Below are positions 6,363-15,777 of a stretch of DNA of 33,912 bases, one piece after another. Under the pieces are notes generated by a model. The model saw only the letters and a list, made by a program, of their open reading frames with translations. It did no database searches and was not told where the DNA came from. Source of the stretch: RSA11 sp965652565 (lineage in GTDB: Bacteria > Actinomycetota > Thermoleophilia > Solirubrobacterales > 70-9); NCBI GenBank assembly GCA_965652565.1, contig CBFGWL010000023.1, forward strand, positions 1-33,912, read 5' to 3'. The position numbers and the translations under genes were made by a program. Position 1 is the first letter of the stretch. Every line of letters starts with the position of its first letter.

Positions 6363-7949
6363 GTGCGCAGGGGACTCGCTTGTATCGCGGGGTGGTTGGC
6401 CGCCGTTGCCGGCTGCGCGGCGCTACCCGGCGCCGCGGGCGCTGCCGAGCTCACCGTCGCGAGCCTCGCCGATTCCGGCCCGCAAACGCTGCGCGCCGCG
6501 CTCGAGACGGCGGCGGCAAACGACGAGCCCGATCGCATCACGGTCACGGCGAGCGGGACGATCGAGCTGCTCGATCCGCTGCCGCAGCTGGGCGGCGAGA
6601 TCGAGATCATCGGCCCGGGCCGCGATCAGCTCGAGGTCATGCCGACCGCGACCGCCCCGCACGAGACCTTCCGCCTGCTGGTGGTCGGCCCCGCGGGCGA
6701 CGTCGCCGTCAGCGGGCTGACGCTCGCCGGCGGCTGGGATCGCTACCCCTTCGGCGCGGCGGGCGGGGCGGTGCTGAACTACGGCGCTCTCCAGCTCACT
6801 GACGTCGCGGTCCGCGACAGCGAGGCGGCGACGGACCCCAGTTTCCTAGCGGGCGGCGGCGCGATCGAAAATCACGGGCACCTCGTGCTGCAACGGGCGC
6901 TCGTCGAGGGCAACCGCGCGGCCGGCGCCCAGGCGCAGGGCGGCGCCGTTCGCAGCACCGGGACGCTGGTCGTGCGCGACAGCGCGCTCCGGGGCAACCT
7001 CGCCGACGCCCCGCCAGGGCGCGGGGCCGGGGCGGCGCTCTACGTCGCGGGCACGGCCCGGATCGTGCGCAGCGAGCTGAGCGGCAACGAGGTCCCCGGC
7101 GGACCCGACGAGCCCGGGCAGAGCTCCTTCCCGCCGGCCGCGATCGTGAACGAAACGGCCGATCTCGCAATCGTGAACACCACCCTGAGCGGCAACGACG
7201 GCGGGATCGCGGCGTGGAGCGCCTCGCACACGGCGGTGCGCAGCTCGACGCTCGTCGCCGAGCCGGACGGCTTCCCCAACCTGGCGAGCGTCGCGATCGA
7301 CGTGACAGCCACCGTCGAGCTGCAGAACACGATCCTCGCGCGCGCCAGCGCCGCGCCGTCCGCCCCGCCGAACTGCGCGCCCGAGGCGCAGACCGTGCTC
7401 ACCTCGGGCGGGCACAACCTGGCCGACGACGAGTCGTGCGCCTTCCTGGGCCCCCGCGACCTGACCGGCGTGAGGCCAGGCCTCAGCCCGCTTACGAACA
7501 CGAACGCGGGCCTCACGCGCGTGCACCCGGTGCGTGCCTGCTCCGCCGCGGCCGACGCAGGGGCGAGCGCGGGACTGCGCCGCGACCAGCGCGGCGCCCG
7601 CCGCCCGGTCAACCGGCCGCGCCGCCGCTCGGGCGACGGGGCGGACGTGGGAGCGTTCGAGCGCCAGGGGCGCCCGTGCAACCGGTTCACCGCGCGCGCC
7701 CGCGTTGCCAAGCGCGGCCGGGTCATCGCGCGCGTGAAGGTGCCCGGCCCGGGAGTGGTGCGGGTCACGGGCGCGGGTCTCAAGCCCCGCCGCGCCAACC
7801 CGCGCGTGGCCCGCGTCGTGCGCCTGCGGCTCGCCCCGCGCAGGAAGCGCTCCGCCCGCAAGCGGGCCCGGCTCGCACCACGCCGGGTGCTCGTCAGCTT
7901 TCGCCCGCATCGCGGAAAGAATCGGTCGAAAACCGTTCCCATGCGCTGA
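6363..7949 (+). CDS. Secreted right-handed beta-helix (choice-of-anchor Q-like) protein
   Basis: The protein has 528 residues. The N-terminus is an export signal ending near GAAGAAEL; VAGC at residues 15-18 also fits a lipobox, so it could be a lipoprotein. The mature part starts with the pattern common in actinobacterial beta-helix surface proteins (SLADSGPQTLRAALETA, then ITVTASGTIELLDPLPQL). Turn-like repeats follow: GGAVLNYGALQLTDVAVRDS, GGAIENHGHLVLQRALVEGN, GGAVRSTGTLVVRDSALRGN and later copies. Residues from about 440 are a very Arg/Lys-rich tail (RVIARVKVPGPGVVRVTG, then RRKRSARKRARLAPRR) that lacks the C-x14-C pair of the neighbouring operon's tails. Role unknown; perhaps surface adhesion or polysaccharide binding. 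Start is GTG, possibly leaderless. Confidence 0.75.
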   Translation: MRRGLACIAGWLAAVAGCAALPGAAGAAELTVASLADSGPQTLRAALETAAANDEPDRITVTASGTIELLDPLPQLGGEIEIIGPGRDQLEVMPTATAPHETFRLLVVGPAGDVAVSGLTLAGGWDRYPFGAAGGAVLNYGALQLTDVAVRDSEAATDPSFLAGGGAIENHGHLVLQRALVEGNRAAGAQAQGGAVRSTGTLVVRDSALRGNLADAPPGRGAGAALYVAGTARIVRSELSGNEVPGGPDEPGQSSFPPAAIVNETADLAIVNTTLSGNDGGIAAWSASHTAVRSSTLVAEPDGFPNLASVAIDVTATVELQNTILARASAAPSAPPNCAPEAQTVLTSGGHNLADDESCAFLGPRDLTGVRPGLSPLTNTNAGLTRVHPVRACSAAADAGASAGLRRDQRGARRPVNRPRRRSGDGADVGAFERQGRPCNRFTARARVAKRGRVIARVKVPGPGVVRVTGAGLKPRRANPRVARVVRLRLAPRRKRSARKRARLAPRRVLVSFRPHRGKNRSKTVPMR

Positions 7950-7981
7950 TCAAGCGCCCCTCGACGGACCCAGCGAACGGC

Positions 7982-8129
7982 TTGACAGCGCCGTTTCGCC
8001 GGGTTTCTCTGCAAAGACTTGCGCTGGGGTGTCGGTTTGTGGTTGACTTCCGCCGACCGCCATGCAGAAGGCGGGGCTCATAGCAATGGGTTGAGGTTGT
8101 CCCCTCGGGGGGACCAAGCCAGGAGGAGG
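7982..8129 (+). promoter_or_regulatory. Promoter/leader region of the secreted operon
   Basis: The 192-bp gap before the operon holds two -35-like hexamers, TTGACA (7982-7987) and TTGACT (8043-8048); neither has a clear -10 at 17 nt. A strong hairpin occupies about 8095-8120: TCCCC/GGGGA around a TCGG loop, extended by TTG/CAA and GG/CC across single bulges. It ends directly against the Shine-Dalgarno AGGAGGAGG (8121-8129). I could not match it to a riboswitch class I know. Confidence 0.4.
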
Positions 8130-8141
8130 ACCGAAAAACTT

Positions 8142-11100
8142 ATGGGAGGATTTCTCGCGCGAGCGACCCCGTGGTCTCGTCGGGTTGACGCGGACGTTTG
8201 TTCGAGCGCTCGCCGAACCGCCACCGCGCAGGGGTCCTCGCTGCGAGTCGCGCTCGCGACGATCGCCGTCGCGCTCGGCGCCGCGCTCGGGTTCGCGCCG
8301 GCCGCCTCGGCGCAGGGCATCGACGTCCTCCTCTTCCACGGCACCGAGGGTGCCGCCGACCCGTCGACGAGCGCCGCGATCGACGCGATCGAGGACCTCG
8401 GCGACGAGGGCGGCTTCGACGTCACCACGACGAGCAGCGCGGCGGACATCAACGCCGAGAACCTCGAGAACTACCGCGCGGTCATCCTCCTGCACTCCGC
8501 CGGCGACGTCTTCAACTCGGCTCAGGAGAATGCGCTTCAGAACTATGTCCAGGCCGGCAACGGCGTCCTTTCCATCGGCCGAGCCGCCGAGCTCGAGACC
8601 GGCTCCAACTTCTTCAACGGCCTGATCGGCGCCCGCCCCGCCGCCTCCTCGAGCGACGCGGTCACCGAGCAGGTCGTCGAGGTCGGCGACCGCGTCCACC
8701 CGGCCACCCGCGATCTGCCGCTCGAGTGGGGCCCGCGCGCCGACCGCTGGTACGAGTGGCAGTCCAACCCGACCGGCCAGGTCCACACGGTCGCGCGCGT
8801 GCGTTTCGCCGACTGGACCGACGACGCGGTCCGCAGCGGCTCCACCAGCCGCGCGATCTCCTGGTGCCGCGACTTCCAGGGCGGCCGCTCCTTCTACGTC
8901 GGCATGGGCCGCACGGCCGACAGCTACGCGGAGGCGAACTTCCAGGACCACCTGCTCGGCGCGATCCAGTGGACGGCCGGCATGGTCCGCGGCAACTGCA
9001 AGGCCACGATCAACTCGAACTACCAGGCCACGCGCCTGACCCAGCCGAACGCCTCGGGCCAGCTCAACCAGACCGGTGAGCCGCACGGCGTCGTCGTCGC
9101 CCCCAACGGCTGGGTGATCTACATCGGGCGCTCCGCGTGCGCCAACAACGCGGTCCAACAGCCCAACAGCTGGGACAACCCGAACGTCGGCCTCGGCTGC
9201 GGCACGATCCACATCTGGGATCCGGAGCAGCCGCAGGCGCAGAACAACCGCGTCACGCTCGCCGGCCAGCTCGACGTCTTCGGTAACCGCGGCGGCGGCG
9301 ACGAGCGCACCAAGACCGAGCACGGCCTGCTCGGCATCACGCTCGCCCCCGACTTCATGGAGTCCGAGCACATCTACGTCTACTGGGTCCCCCACGAGAC
9401 GGTGAACCGCACGGACCACACCGCGCTCTACAAGATCTCGCGCTTCCGCCTCGACATCGAGACGAAGACGCTGATCGAGGACTCCGAGGTGCCGATCCTG
9501 CAGTGGCGTGATCAGGCGCACTCCTGCTGCCACGTCGGCGGCGGCATGGGCTGGGACTCCGAGGGCAACCTCTACGTCACCACGGGCGACTCGAACTCCT
9601 CGGAGGGCACGGGCGGCTACTCGGGCAACAACCCAGTCCCCGAGTTCGCGGGCATCTCCTACCAGGACGCCCGCCGCACGGCCGGCAACACGAACAACCT
9701 GAACGGCAAGCTGCTGCGCATCAAGCCGATCACGGACCTGCCGGACGGCGCGGACGTCACACCCGGGATCGGCAACACCTACACGATCCCGGACGGCCCG
9801 AACGGCCCGAACCTCTTCACCGGCGAGGAGGGCAACGGCGATCAGGCGCGTCCCGAGATCTTCGCGATGGGCCTGCGCAACCCCTCGCGCCTCTTCGTCG
9901 ATCCCGTCACCGACTGGGTCTACACGGCGTGGGTCGGCCCTGACGCGGGCAGCCCCAACGTCGATCAGGGCCCCGAGAAGTACGAGTCGGCGGCGGTCAT
10001 CACCGAGGCCGGCAACTACGGCTGGCCGTACTGCATGGGCAACAAGCAGCCCTACCGCGACCGCCTCGACAACGGCCAGCTCTCCAACCGCACGGGTCCC
10101 GGCTACATCGCGCCGGGCTGGTACGACTGCGACAACCCGCGCAACGACTCCGTCCGCAACACGGGCCTCACCGACCTGCCGCCGGTCACCCCGGTGAACA
10201 TCTGGTACGGCCCCGGCTCGAACACGAACGGCTGCGGCGTCTACCCGGTCCAGGGCAACGGGGTGCCGAACTACAGCGCCAACGTGCGTCAGAACCGCTG
10301 CCCCTGGGCGCATGGCGGCAGCCAGGCGATCATGAACGGCCCGCTCTACCGCGTGCCCGACGACGCCGATCCCTCGGTGGCCTGGCCCGAGTACTGGGAG
10401 GGCAGGTGGTTCCTGGGCGACGAGTCGGGCAACGACAACATCCGCCACGCGCTGCTCATGGACCCGGACACGGTCGCCGACGGCGGCCTGCCGACCTACG
10501 TCGACAACCTCAAGGCCATCATCCCGATGGGCGGCATCGGCAACCTGATGGACTGGAAGTTCGGCGAGGACGGCTCCCTCTACGTCCTGAACTACTCCGG
10601 CTTCTTCACGATCGGCTCGGCTGCTTCGCTGTGGCGGATCACCTACGTCGGCGGCCCCGACACGCCGAACCCGGATCCGCGCTTCCGCGCCACCGGCGCC
10701 GGCGAGTTCGAGTTCTCGATCGGCAGCTCGGGCGGCGTCTCGTACGAGTGGGACTTCGGCGACGGCTCGCCGACGAGCAGCGAGGCGAACCCGACGCACG
10801 CCTACGAGGAGGACGGCCAGTACGACGTCACCCTCACCGTCACCTACGCGGACGGCGAGGAGATCTCGAAGACCGTCAAGGTCAACGTGTTCGTCAACGA
10901 CACGACGGCGCCGACCAGCTCGCACGAGCTCGACCCGGCCTCGCCGAACGGCCCCGGCGGCGTGTACCGCGGGACCGTGAAGGTCACGCTCGACGCTGAG
11001 GACAACCCCGAGGGCTCGGGCGTCGATCGCATCGAGTACCGCATCAACGGCGGCGTCTGGCAGACCTACGACGAGCCCTTCAACGTCACCGGCAACGGCG

Positions 11101-14100
11101 ACTACACGATCCAGTACCGCGCGATCGACCTCGCCGGCAACCAGGAGGAGCCGAACGAGGTCAGCTTCACGATCGACAACAGCGCCGGCGGCGGCGAGAC
11201 CTGCCTGCCGCAGACCGACGAGTTCGGCGGCACCAGCCTGGACGGCAAGTGGGACGTGCTCCGTTCGGCGAACGGCGGGCCGCAGCTCGTCGACGGCGAG
11301 GTGAAGCTCCCGCTGCTGCAGGGCGACTTCATCGCCAACGACCCGCTCGCGAGCAACGTCCTGCTCCAGGACGCGCCCGACGGCGAGTGGACGGCGGTCA
11401 CGCGCCTGAACCTCACCGAGATCGACGCGCCGGGCGAGCAGGCGGGGATCGTGGTCTGGAAGTCGGAGAGCCCGAACACCTTCTCGAAGATCGTCTTCAT
11501 CGAGAACAGCGCGGGCACCCGCCAGTTCGAGCACATCGTCACCAAGAACGGCAGCGTGTCGCCTCCGATCGCGCAGAGCATCACGGTGGCGCCCCCGAGC
11601 CTGCCCGAGGAGGGCTACGTGCTGCTGCGCGCCCGCTACGACGGGAACGCCGTGATCGGCGAGTTCTCCGCTGACGACGGCGGCACCTGGACGCGCATCG
11701 GCCAGGCCGACCACGTCGGCCAGCTGGACCAGCCGCTGCGCGTCGGCCTGACCGCCTTCCGCGGCAGCCAGGGCGGCGGCGTCGTGGGCTTCGACTGGTT
11801 CCGTGTGTTCGCCGGCAGCGACGCTGAGACGGGCGTCGAGTGCGGCGCCGGCAGTTGCCTGCCGGAGGCCGACGACTTCCGCGGCGATCAGCTCGACGGC
11901 AAGTGGCAGATCTTCAACGACGCGCCGTCCCTGCGCAGCGTGGCCAACGACCACCTGACGCTGACGATGGCGCAGGGCGACGTCTACATGGGCAACTTCA
12001 CGGCGCAGAACATCCTGCTGCAGGACGTGCCGAACGGCCCGTGGACGGCGACGGCGAAGATCAAGCACACGACCGTCTCGGTCAACGGGCGTGCCGCGGG
12101 CCTGCTGATCTACGGCCAGAACAACCCGAACTACTTCGCCAAGGCCGCGATCCAGTACAAGACGAACGACCTCTCCAACAACCCGATGAACGGGATCTGG
12201 ATGGAGCGGACGTTGACCACCAACGGCGCGGTCAACGGGAACTTCGGCGGCAACTGGCCCAACTCAGGCAAGCTCGCCCCGACCTCGGACTACGTCTGGG
12301 TGCGCGCCGTGTTCGACGGCGAGAGCGTCTCGACGTTCTACTCGCTCGACGGTGCCACCTGGACCGCGAACGCGCCGGCCTTCCCGGCGAGCGCCCTGGG
12401 TGCGAACGGCGTGACCAAGATCGGCCTGTTCGCCAAGCGTGACGGCGAGGGCGGCGACGCGCCCGTGGACATCGACTACTTCCACCTCACCGGGACCGCC
12501 GACGCGAACCAGCCCGCCGACTGCTCGACGGGCGGCGACACCAGCGCGCCGACGACCACCGCGAGCGTCGATCCGGCCAACCCGGACGGCGAGCAGGGCT
12601 GGTACGCCTCGCCCGTCCAGGTGACCCTCAGCGCCGAGGATGAGGGCGAGGGCGTCGAGACGACCGAGTACCGCGTCGACGGCGGCGACTGGGCCGAGTA
12701 CACGGAGCCCTTCGCCGTGGGCGGCGACGGCGTGCGCACGGTGCAGTACCGCTCGATCGACGCGGCCGGCAACACGGAGAGCCCGAAGTCCCTCGAGCTG
12801 CGCATCGACGAGTCGGCGCCCGAGACGTCCGCGACGCTCAGCCCGGGCACGCCGGACGGCCCCGGTGGCTCCTACAACGGCCCGGTCGAGGTGACCCTCG
12901 ACGCCGACGACGGACCCGGCTCGGGCGTCGCGCGGACCGAGTTCCGCGTGGATGGCGGGCCCTGGACGCCGTACCTGGGCTACCAGACGCTGCTCGACGA
13001 CACGCCTGAGTCGTTCGCCAAGTGGCGGCAGGCCCCGAGCGGCTCCTTCCAGCACCGCGCCGACGGCTCGATCCTGAGCCAGGGCGGGCTGGGCATGCTC
13101 TGGTACGAGCCGCAGGAGTTCGCGGACTTCTCGCTGAAGTTCCAGTTCCGCGACGAGCGGCTCGACAGCGGCTACTCGAACGGCGGCGCCTTCGTGCGCT
13201 TCCCGAACCCGGAGGAGTCGGTCGCCCTGCCCCCGGCGGAGCGCCCCGACTGCCAGGTCGGGTCGGCGCAGAGCTCGCAGGCCTGGGTGGCCATCTACTG
13301 CGGCCACGAGATCCAGATCTACGACGGCCCGGACGGCGAGCCCCAGAAGACCGGCTCGATCTACAACTTCCAGCCGGTGGGCCTGGAGCAGGCCAAGCCG
13401 ACTGCGAAGGGTCAGTGGAACGACTACGAGATCCGCGTCGTCGGCCAGACCTACACGATCATCCGCAACGGCGAGGTGATCAACGAGTACGAGAACTCGC
13501 CGGGCAAGTCGTCCTCGCGCGCGGGCGATCCGCCCACTGACGCGCGCCAGTTCGCGCAGGGCCACATCGGCCTGCAGAACCACGGCACGAGCGACGTGAT
13601 GGCCTACCGCAACGTGCGGGTGATGCCGATCGTCGAGGGCGGCGTCGAGGGTCCGGTCGTCGTCGAGGGCGAAGGCCAGCACAAGGTCGAGTTCCGCTCG
13701 GTCGACGTCGCGGGCCACACCGAGGACGTCAAGACCGTGATGTTCCGCATCGGCGAGAGCGGCGGGCCCAGCGGCAAGGCCGAGCTCTCCGCCAGCGTGA
13801 AGCCGGCGAAGAAGCGGCTCGGCGCGAAGGCCAAGCGGGTCGCCTTCCGGTTCAAGGTCACGAACCAGGGCGACGCCGCGACGCCGGGCGATCTCCAGCT
13901 CTGCGTCAAGGCCCAGAAGAAGCGGTTCGCCGTGAAGGGCGCGACCTGCGTCAAGGCCAAGAGCCTGGGCGCCGAGATGAGCGTCGCGCAGCGGTTTATT
14001 CTCAAGCCCAAGAAGGCCGCTCGCGGCAAGCGCAGCAGGGTACGGTTCGTGGTCAATGGGCCAGGGGTCGTAAAGCGCACCGTGGTGGCCCAGCTCCAGA

Positions 14101-14129
14101 TCAAGAAGCCCAAGCGCGGTGGGAGATGA
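8142..14129 (+). CDS. Secreted ThuA-like / PQQ sugar dehydrogenase / DUF1080 multidomain protein
   Basis: The protein has 1995 residues; start chosen by the Shine-Dalgarno at 8121-8129. Signal peptide with a long n-region, cleaved near ASA-QG (residue 57). Domains in order: ThuA-like 59-286; PQQ-dependent glucose/sorbosone-dehydrogenase-type beta-propeller about 287-840, with the probable catalytic His in TEHGLLGITLAPDF (H394) and the conserved Arg-Asn in GLRNPSRLF (R579-N580); PKD 843-918; OmpL47-like 919-1013; two concanavalin/DUF1349-like domains 1018-1234 and 1235-1463; OmpL47-like 1465-1556; a further OmpL47-like domain 1557-1872 split by a DUF1080 domain at about 1614-1834; basic C-terminal module 1878-1995. 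DUF1080 members are annotated as 3-keto-disaccharide hydrolases. First gene of a five-gene operon. The ThuA-like domain has lost several conserved His positions. No CXXCH haem site is seen, so electrons must go to another carrier. Confidence 0.87.
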   Translation: MGGFLARATPWSRRVDADVCSSARRTATAQGSSLRVALATIAVALGAALGFAPAASAQGIDVLLFHGTEGAADPSTSAAIDAIEDLGDEGGFDVTTTSSAADINAENLENYRAVILLHSAGDVFNSAQENALQNYVQAGNGVLSIGRAAELETGSNFFNGLIGARPAASSSDAVTEQVVEVGDRVHPATRDLPLEWGPRADRWYEWQSNPTGQVHTVARVRFADWTDDAVRSGSTSRAISWCRDFQGGRSFYVGMGRTADSYAEANFQDHLLGAIQWTAGMVRGNCKATINSNYQATRLTQPNASGQLNQTGEPHGVVVAPNGWVIYIGRSACANNAVQQPNSWDNPNVGLGCGTIHIWDPEQPQAQNNRVTLAGQLDVFGNRGGGDERTKTEHGLLGITLAPDFMESEHIYVYWVPHETVNRTDHTALYKISRFRLDIETKTLIEDSEVPILQWRDQAHSCCHVGGGMGWDSEGNLYVTTGDSNSSEGTGGYSGNNPVPEFAGISYQDARRTAGNTNNLNGKLLRIKPITDLPDGADVTPGIGNTYTIPDGPNGPNLFTGEEGNGDQARPEIFAMGLRNPSRLFVDPVTDWVYTAWVGPDAGSPNVDQGPEKYESAAVITEAGNYGWPYCMGNKQPYRDRLDNGQLSNRTGPGYIAPGWYDCDNPRNDSVRNTGLTDLPPVTPVNIWYGPGSNTNGCGVYPVQGNGVPNYSANVRQNRCPWAHGGSQAIMNGPLYRVPDDADPSVAWPEYWEGRWFLGDESGNDNIRHALLMDPDTVADGGLPTYVDNLKAIIPMGGIGNLMDWKFGEDGSLYVLNYSGFFTIGSAASLWRITYVGGPDTPNPDPRFRATGAGEFEFSIGSSGGVSYEWDFGDGSPTSSEANPTHAYEEDGQYDVTLTVTYADGEEISKTVKVNVFVNDTTAPTSSHELDPASPNGPGGVYRGTVKVTLDAEDNPEGSGVDRIEYRINGGVWQTYDEPFNVTGNGDYTIQYRAIDLAGNQEEPNEVSFTIDNSAGGGETCLPQTDEFGGTSLDGKWDVLRSANGGPQLVDGEVKLPLLQGDFIANDPLASNVLLQDAPDGEWTAVTRLNLTEIDAPGEQAGIVVWKSESPNTFSKIVFIENSAGTRQFEHIVTKNGSVSPPIAQSITVAPPSLPEEGYVLLRARYDGNAVIGEFSADDGGTWTRIGQADHVGQLDQPLRVGLTAFRGSQGGGVVGFDWFRVFAGSDAETGVECGAGSCLPEADDFRGDQLDGKWQIFNDAPSLRSVANDHLTLTMAQGDVYMGNFTAQNILLQDVPNGPWTATAKIKHTTVSVNGRAAGLLIYGQNNPNYFAKAAIQYKTNDLSNNPMNGIWMERTLTTNGAVNGNFGGNWPNSGKLAPTSDYVWVRAVFDGESVSTFYSLDGATWTANAPAFPASALGANGVTKIGLFAKRDGEGGDAPVDIDYFHLTGTADANQPADCSTGGDTSAPTTTASVDPANPDGEQGWYASPVQVTLSAEDEGEGVETTEYRVDGGDWAEYTEPFAVGGDGVRTVQYRSIDAAGNTESPKSLELRIDESAPETSATLSPGTPDGPGGSYNGPVEVTLDADDGPGSGVARTEFRVDGGPWTPYLGYQTLLDDTPESFAKWRQAPSGSFQHRADGSILSQGGLGMLWYEPQEFADFSLKFQFRDERLDSGYSNGGAFVRFPNPEESVALPPAERPDCQVGSAQSSQAWVAIYCGHEIQIYDGPDGEPQKTGSIYNFQPVGLEQAKPTAKGQWNDYEIRVVGQTYTIIRNGEVINEYENSPGKSSSRAGDPPTDARQFAQGHIGLQNHGTSDVMAYRNVRVMPIVEGGVEGPVVVEGEGQHKVEFRSVDVAGHTEDVKTVMFRIGESGGPSGKAELSASVKPAKKRLGAKAKRVAFRFKVTNQGDAATPGDLQLCVKAQKKRFAVKGATCVKAKSLGAEMSVAQRFILKPKKAARGKRSRVRFVVNGPGVVKRTVVAQLQIKKPKRGGR

Positions 14130-14160
14130 TCTCCAGCGGAGGGGACCCGAGCGCGAATCC

Positions 14161-14176
14161 GCGTGATCGCTCACGC
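14161..14176 (+). other. Intercistronic hairpin
   Basis: GCGTGA-TCGC-TCACGC forms a 6-bp stem with a tetraloop in the 88-bp gap between the first two operon genes. No T-run follows, so it is not a classical terminator. It may affect mRNA stability or attenuate the downstream genes. Confidence 0.4.
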
Positions 14177-14217
14177 AGATCGCTTCCGTCGCGCAAGGAC
14201 AAGGAGGAATTCACACG

Positions 14218-15777
14218 ATGAGCGCCAGGGAGAACGACTCGGCCGCCCGTGAGCGGGACCGGGCCGCGTTCGAGGAGGCACGCGAGAGCTACAGCCGGCG
14301 GCAGGTGCTGCAGGCCGCTGCCGGCGTCGCGTTCTTCTGCTCCACGATCAACCTGCCCGGCAAGTCGATGACGCAGGCGCCGAAGGTGCTCGGCCGCCGC
14401 AAGCCGCTGACCTCGGCGGCGCGCAAGACGGCCGCGCGCAAGGCCTTCGCGCCGTTCGAGCGCGACCTGCCGATCCCGACCGTGTTGCAGCCGAGCAGCC
14501 TCGGCGGCGACGCCGACGAGTACCAGATCACGATGCAGCCGGGCACGGCCGAGATCCTGCCGGGTCTCGAGACGCCGATCCTGGGTTACAACGGGACCTT
14601 CCCGGGCCCGACGATCAAGGCGCGGGTCGGCCGCAAGGTGGTCGTGCGCCAGCGCAACGAGCTCGGCACCGGCCAGGACGCGGTGGTGCACCTGCACGGC
14701 GGGGTCACCGAGGCGGCCTCCGACGGCCACCCGATGGACCTGATCCCCGAGGGCGCCGAGCGCGTCTACACCTACGACAACGAGCAACCCGGCGCGCTGC
14801 TCTGGTACCACGACCACGCGCACGGCTACACGGCGCGGTCGGTCTACGAGGGCCTCGCCGGCATGTACCTGCTGCGCGAGGATCTCGAGGACGAGCTCGA
14901 GCTGCCACAGGGCGACTTCGAGGTGCCGCTGATGATCGCCGACCGCAGCTTCGCCACGGACGGCTCGTTCGCGTACCCGAACCAGATCCCGCTTGGCCAG
15001 GGTTTCCTCGGCGACACCGTGTTGGTCAACGGCGCGGTCGTGCCGCGCTTCAAGGTCAAGCAGCGGCTCTACCGCCTGCGCATCCTGAACGCGTCGAACG
15101 CGCGCGTCTTCCGTCTCGCCTTCGGGAACAAGATCCCGTTCTGGCAGATCGGCACCGATAACGCGTTGCTGCCGAAGCCGGTGAAGCGCAAGGCGGTCTC
15201 GATCGGCCCCGCGGAGCGCGTCGATCTGATCTTCGACTTCCGGCAGTTCCGCAAGGGCAGCACGATCCGGCTGCGCAACCTGAACGCCGACAACGCGTCG
15301 GTCAAGCAGATCATGCGCTTCGACGTCGGCGGCAAGCCGGGCAATGAGACGGCGCGCGTGCCTAAGAAGCTGCGCCCGCTCGAGTCGATCCCGGGCGTCG
15401 CGCAGCAGCGGACGTTCCGCCTCTCGCTGCGCCAGAGCCCGACGATGGAGTGGCAGATCAACGGCCGCGGCTACTCGGACGACCGCATCGACATCCGCCC
15501 GCGCGCCGGGACCACCGAGATCTGGCACTTCGTCAACGACTCGGCGTTCTACCACCCGATGCACACCCACCTCGGGCACTTCCAGGTGCTCTCGGTGGGC
15601 GGCCGCAAGCCCCACAAGGCGGACCGCGGCTGGAAGGACACCGTGATGGTCGGCGCCAACGAGACGGCCGTCGTGAAGGTGTACTTCCCGAACTACACCG
15701 GTCGCTACGTGTACCACTGCCACGCGCTGGAGCACGGCGACGTGAACATGATGGGACAAATGGAGGTGACCGCATGA
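14218..15777 (+). CDS. Tat-exported multicopper oxidase
   Basis: The protein has 519 residues. A Tat-type twin-arginine sequence, SRRQVLQAAAGVAFF, lies at about residues 25-40. All four copper-binding motifs are present: HLHGG (H158, H160), WYHDHAHG (H198, H200, H202), HPMHTHLGHF (H446, H449, H451) and HCHALEHGDVNMM (H500, C501, H502, H506 and axial M511). The family couples one-electron oxidation of a substrate to reduction of O2 to water. The fold resembles CotA/bilirubin-oxidase-type laccases; the reducing substrate is unknown. Shine-Dalgarno AAGGAGG precedes the ATG. Its stop codon overlaps the start of the cupredoxin gene (ATGA), so the two are translationally coupled. Given the PQQ enzyme upstream, it could be the terminal electron sink of the system. 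Confidence 0.93.
   Translation: MSARENDSAARERDRAAFEEARESYSRRQVLQAAAGVAFFCSTINLPGKSMTQAPKVLGRRKPLTSAARKTAARKAFAPFERDLPIPTVLQPSSLGGDADEYQITMQPGTAEILPGLETPILGYNGTFPGPTIKARVGRKVVVRQRNELGTGQDAVVHLHGGVTEAASDGHPMDLIPEGAERVYTYDNEQPGALLWYHDHAHGYTARSVYEGLAGMYLLREDLEDELELPQGDFEVPLMIADRSFATDGSFAYPNQIPLGQGFLGDTVLVNGAVVPRFKVKQRLYRLRILNASNARVFRLAFGNKIPFWQIGTDNALLPKPVKRKAVSIGPAERVDLIFDFRQFRKGSTIRLRNLNADNASVKQIMRFDVGGKPGNETARVPKKLRPLESIPGVAQQRTFRLSLRQSPTMEWQINGRGYSDDRIDIRPRAGTTEIWHFVNDSAFYHPMHTHLGHFQVLSVGGRKPHKADRGWKDTVMVGANETAVVKVYFPNYTGRYVYHCHALEHGDVNMMGQMEVTA

Noticed and set aside
8040..8141. Known riboswitch in the operon leader
   Set aside because: I compared it from memory with c-di-GMP, TPP, cobalamin, SAM and ydaO-type consensus cores and saw no match; reported only as a structured leader.
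9519..9540. Possible haem c site (SCCH) in the PQQ dehydrogenase domain
   Set aside because: The sequence is HSCCHVGG, which is not C-x2-C-H; no cytochrome c domain is visible in the protein.
7950..12068. Long minus-strand open frame of about 1370 codons
   Set aside because: Antisense to the ThuA/PQQ protein, no recognisable motifs, GC-driven absence of stops.
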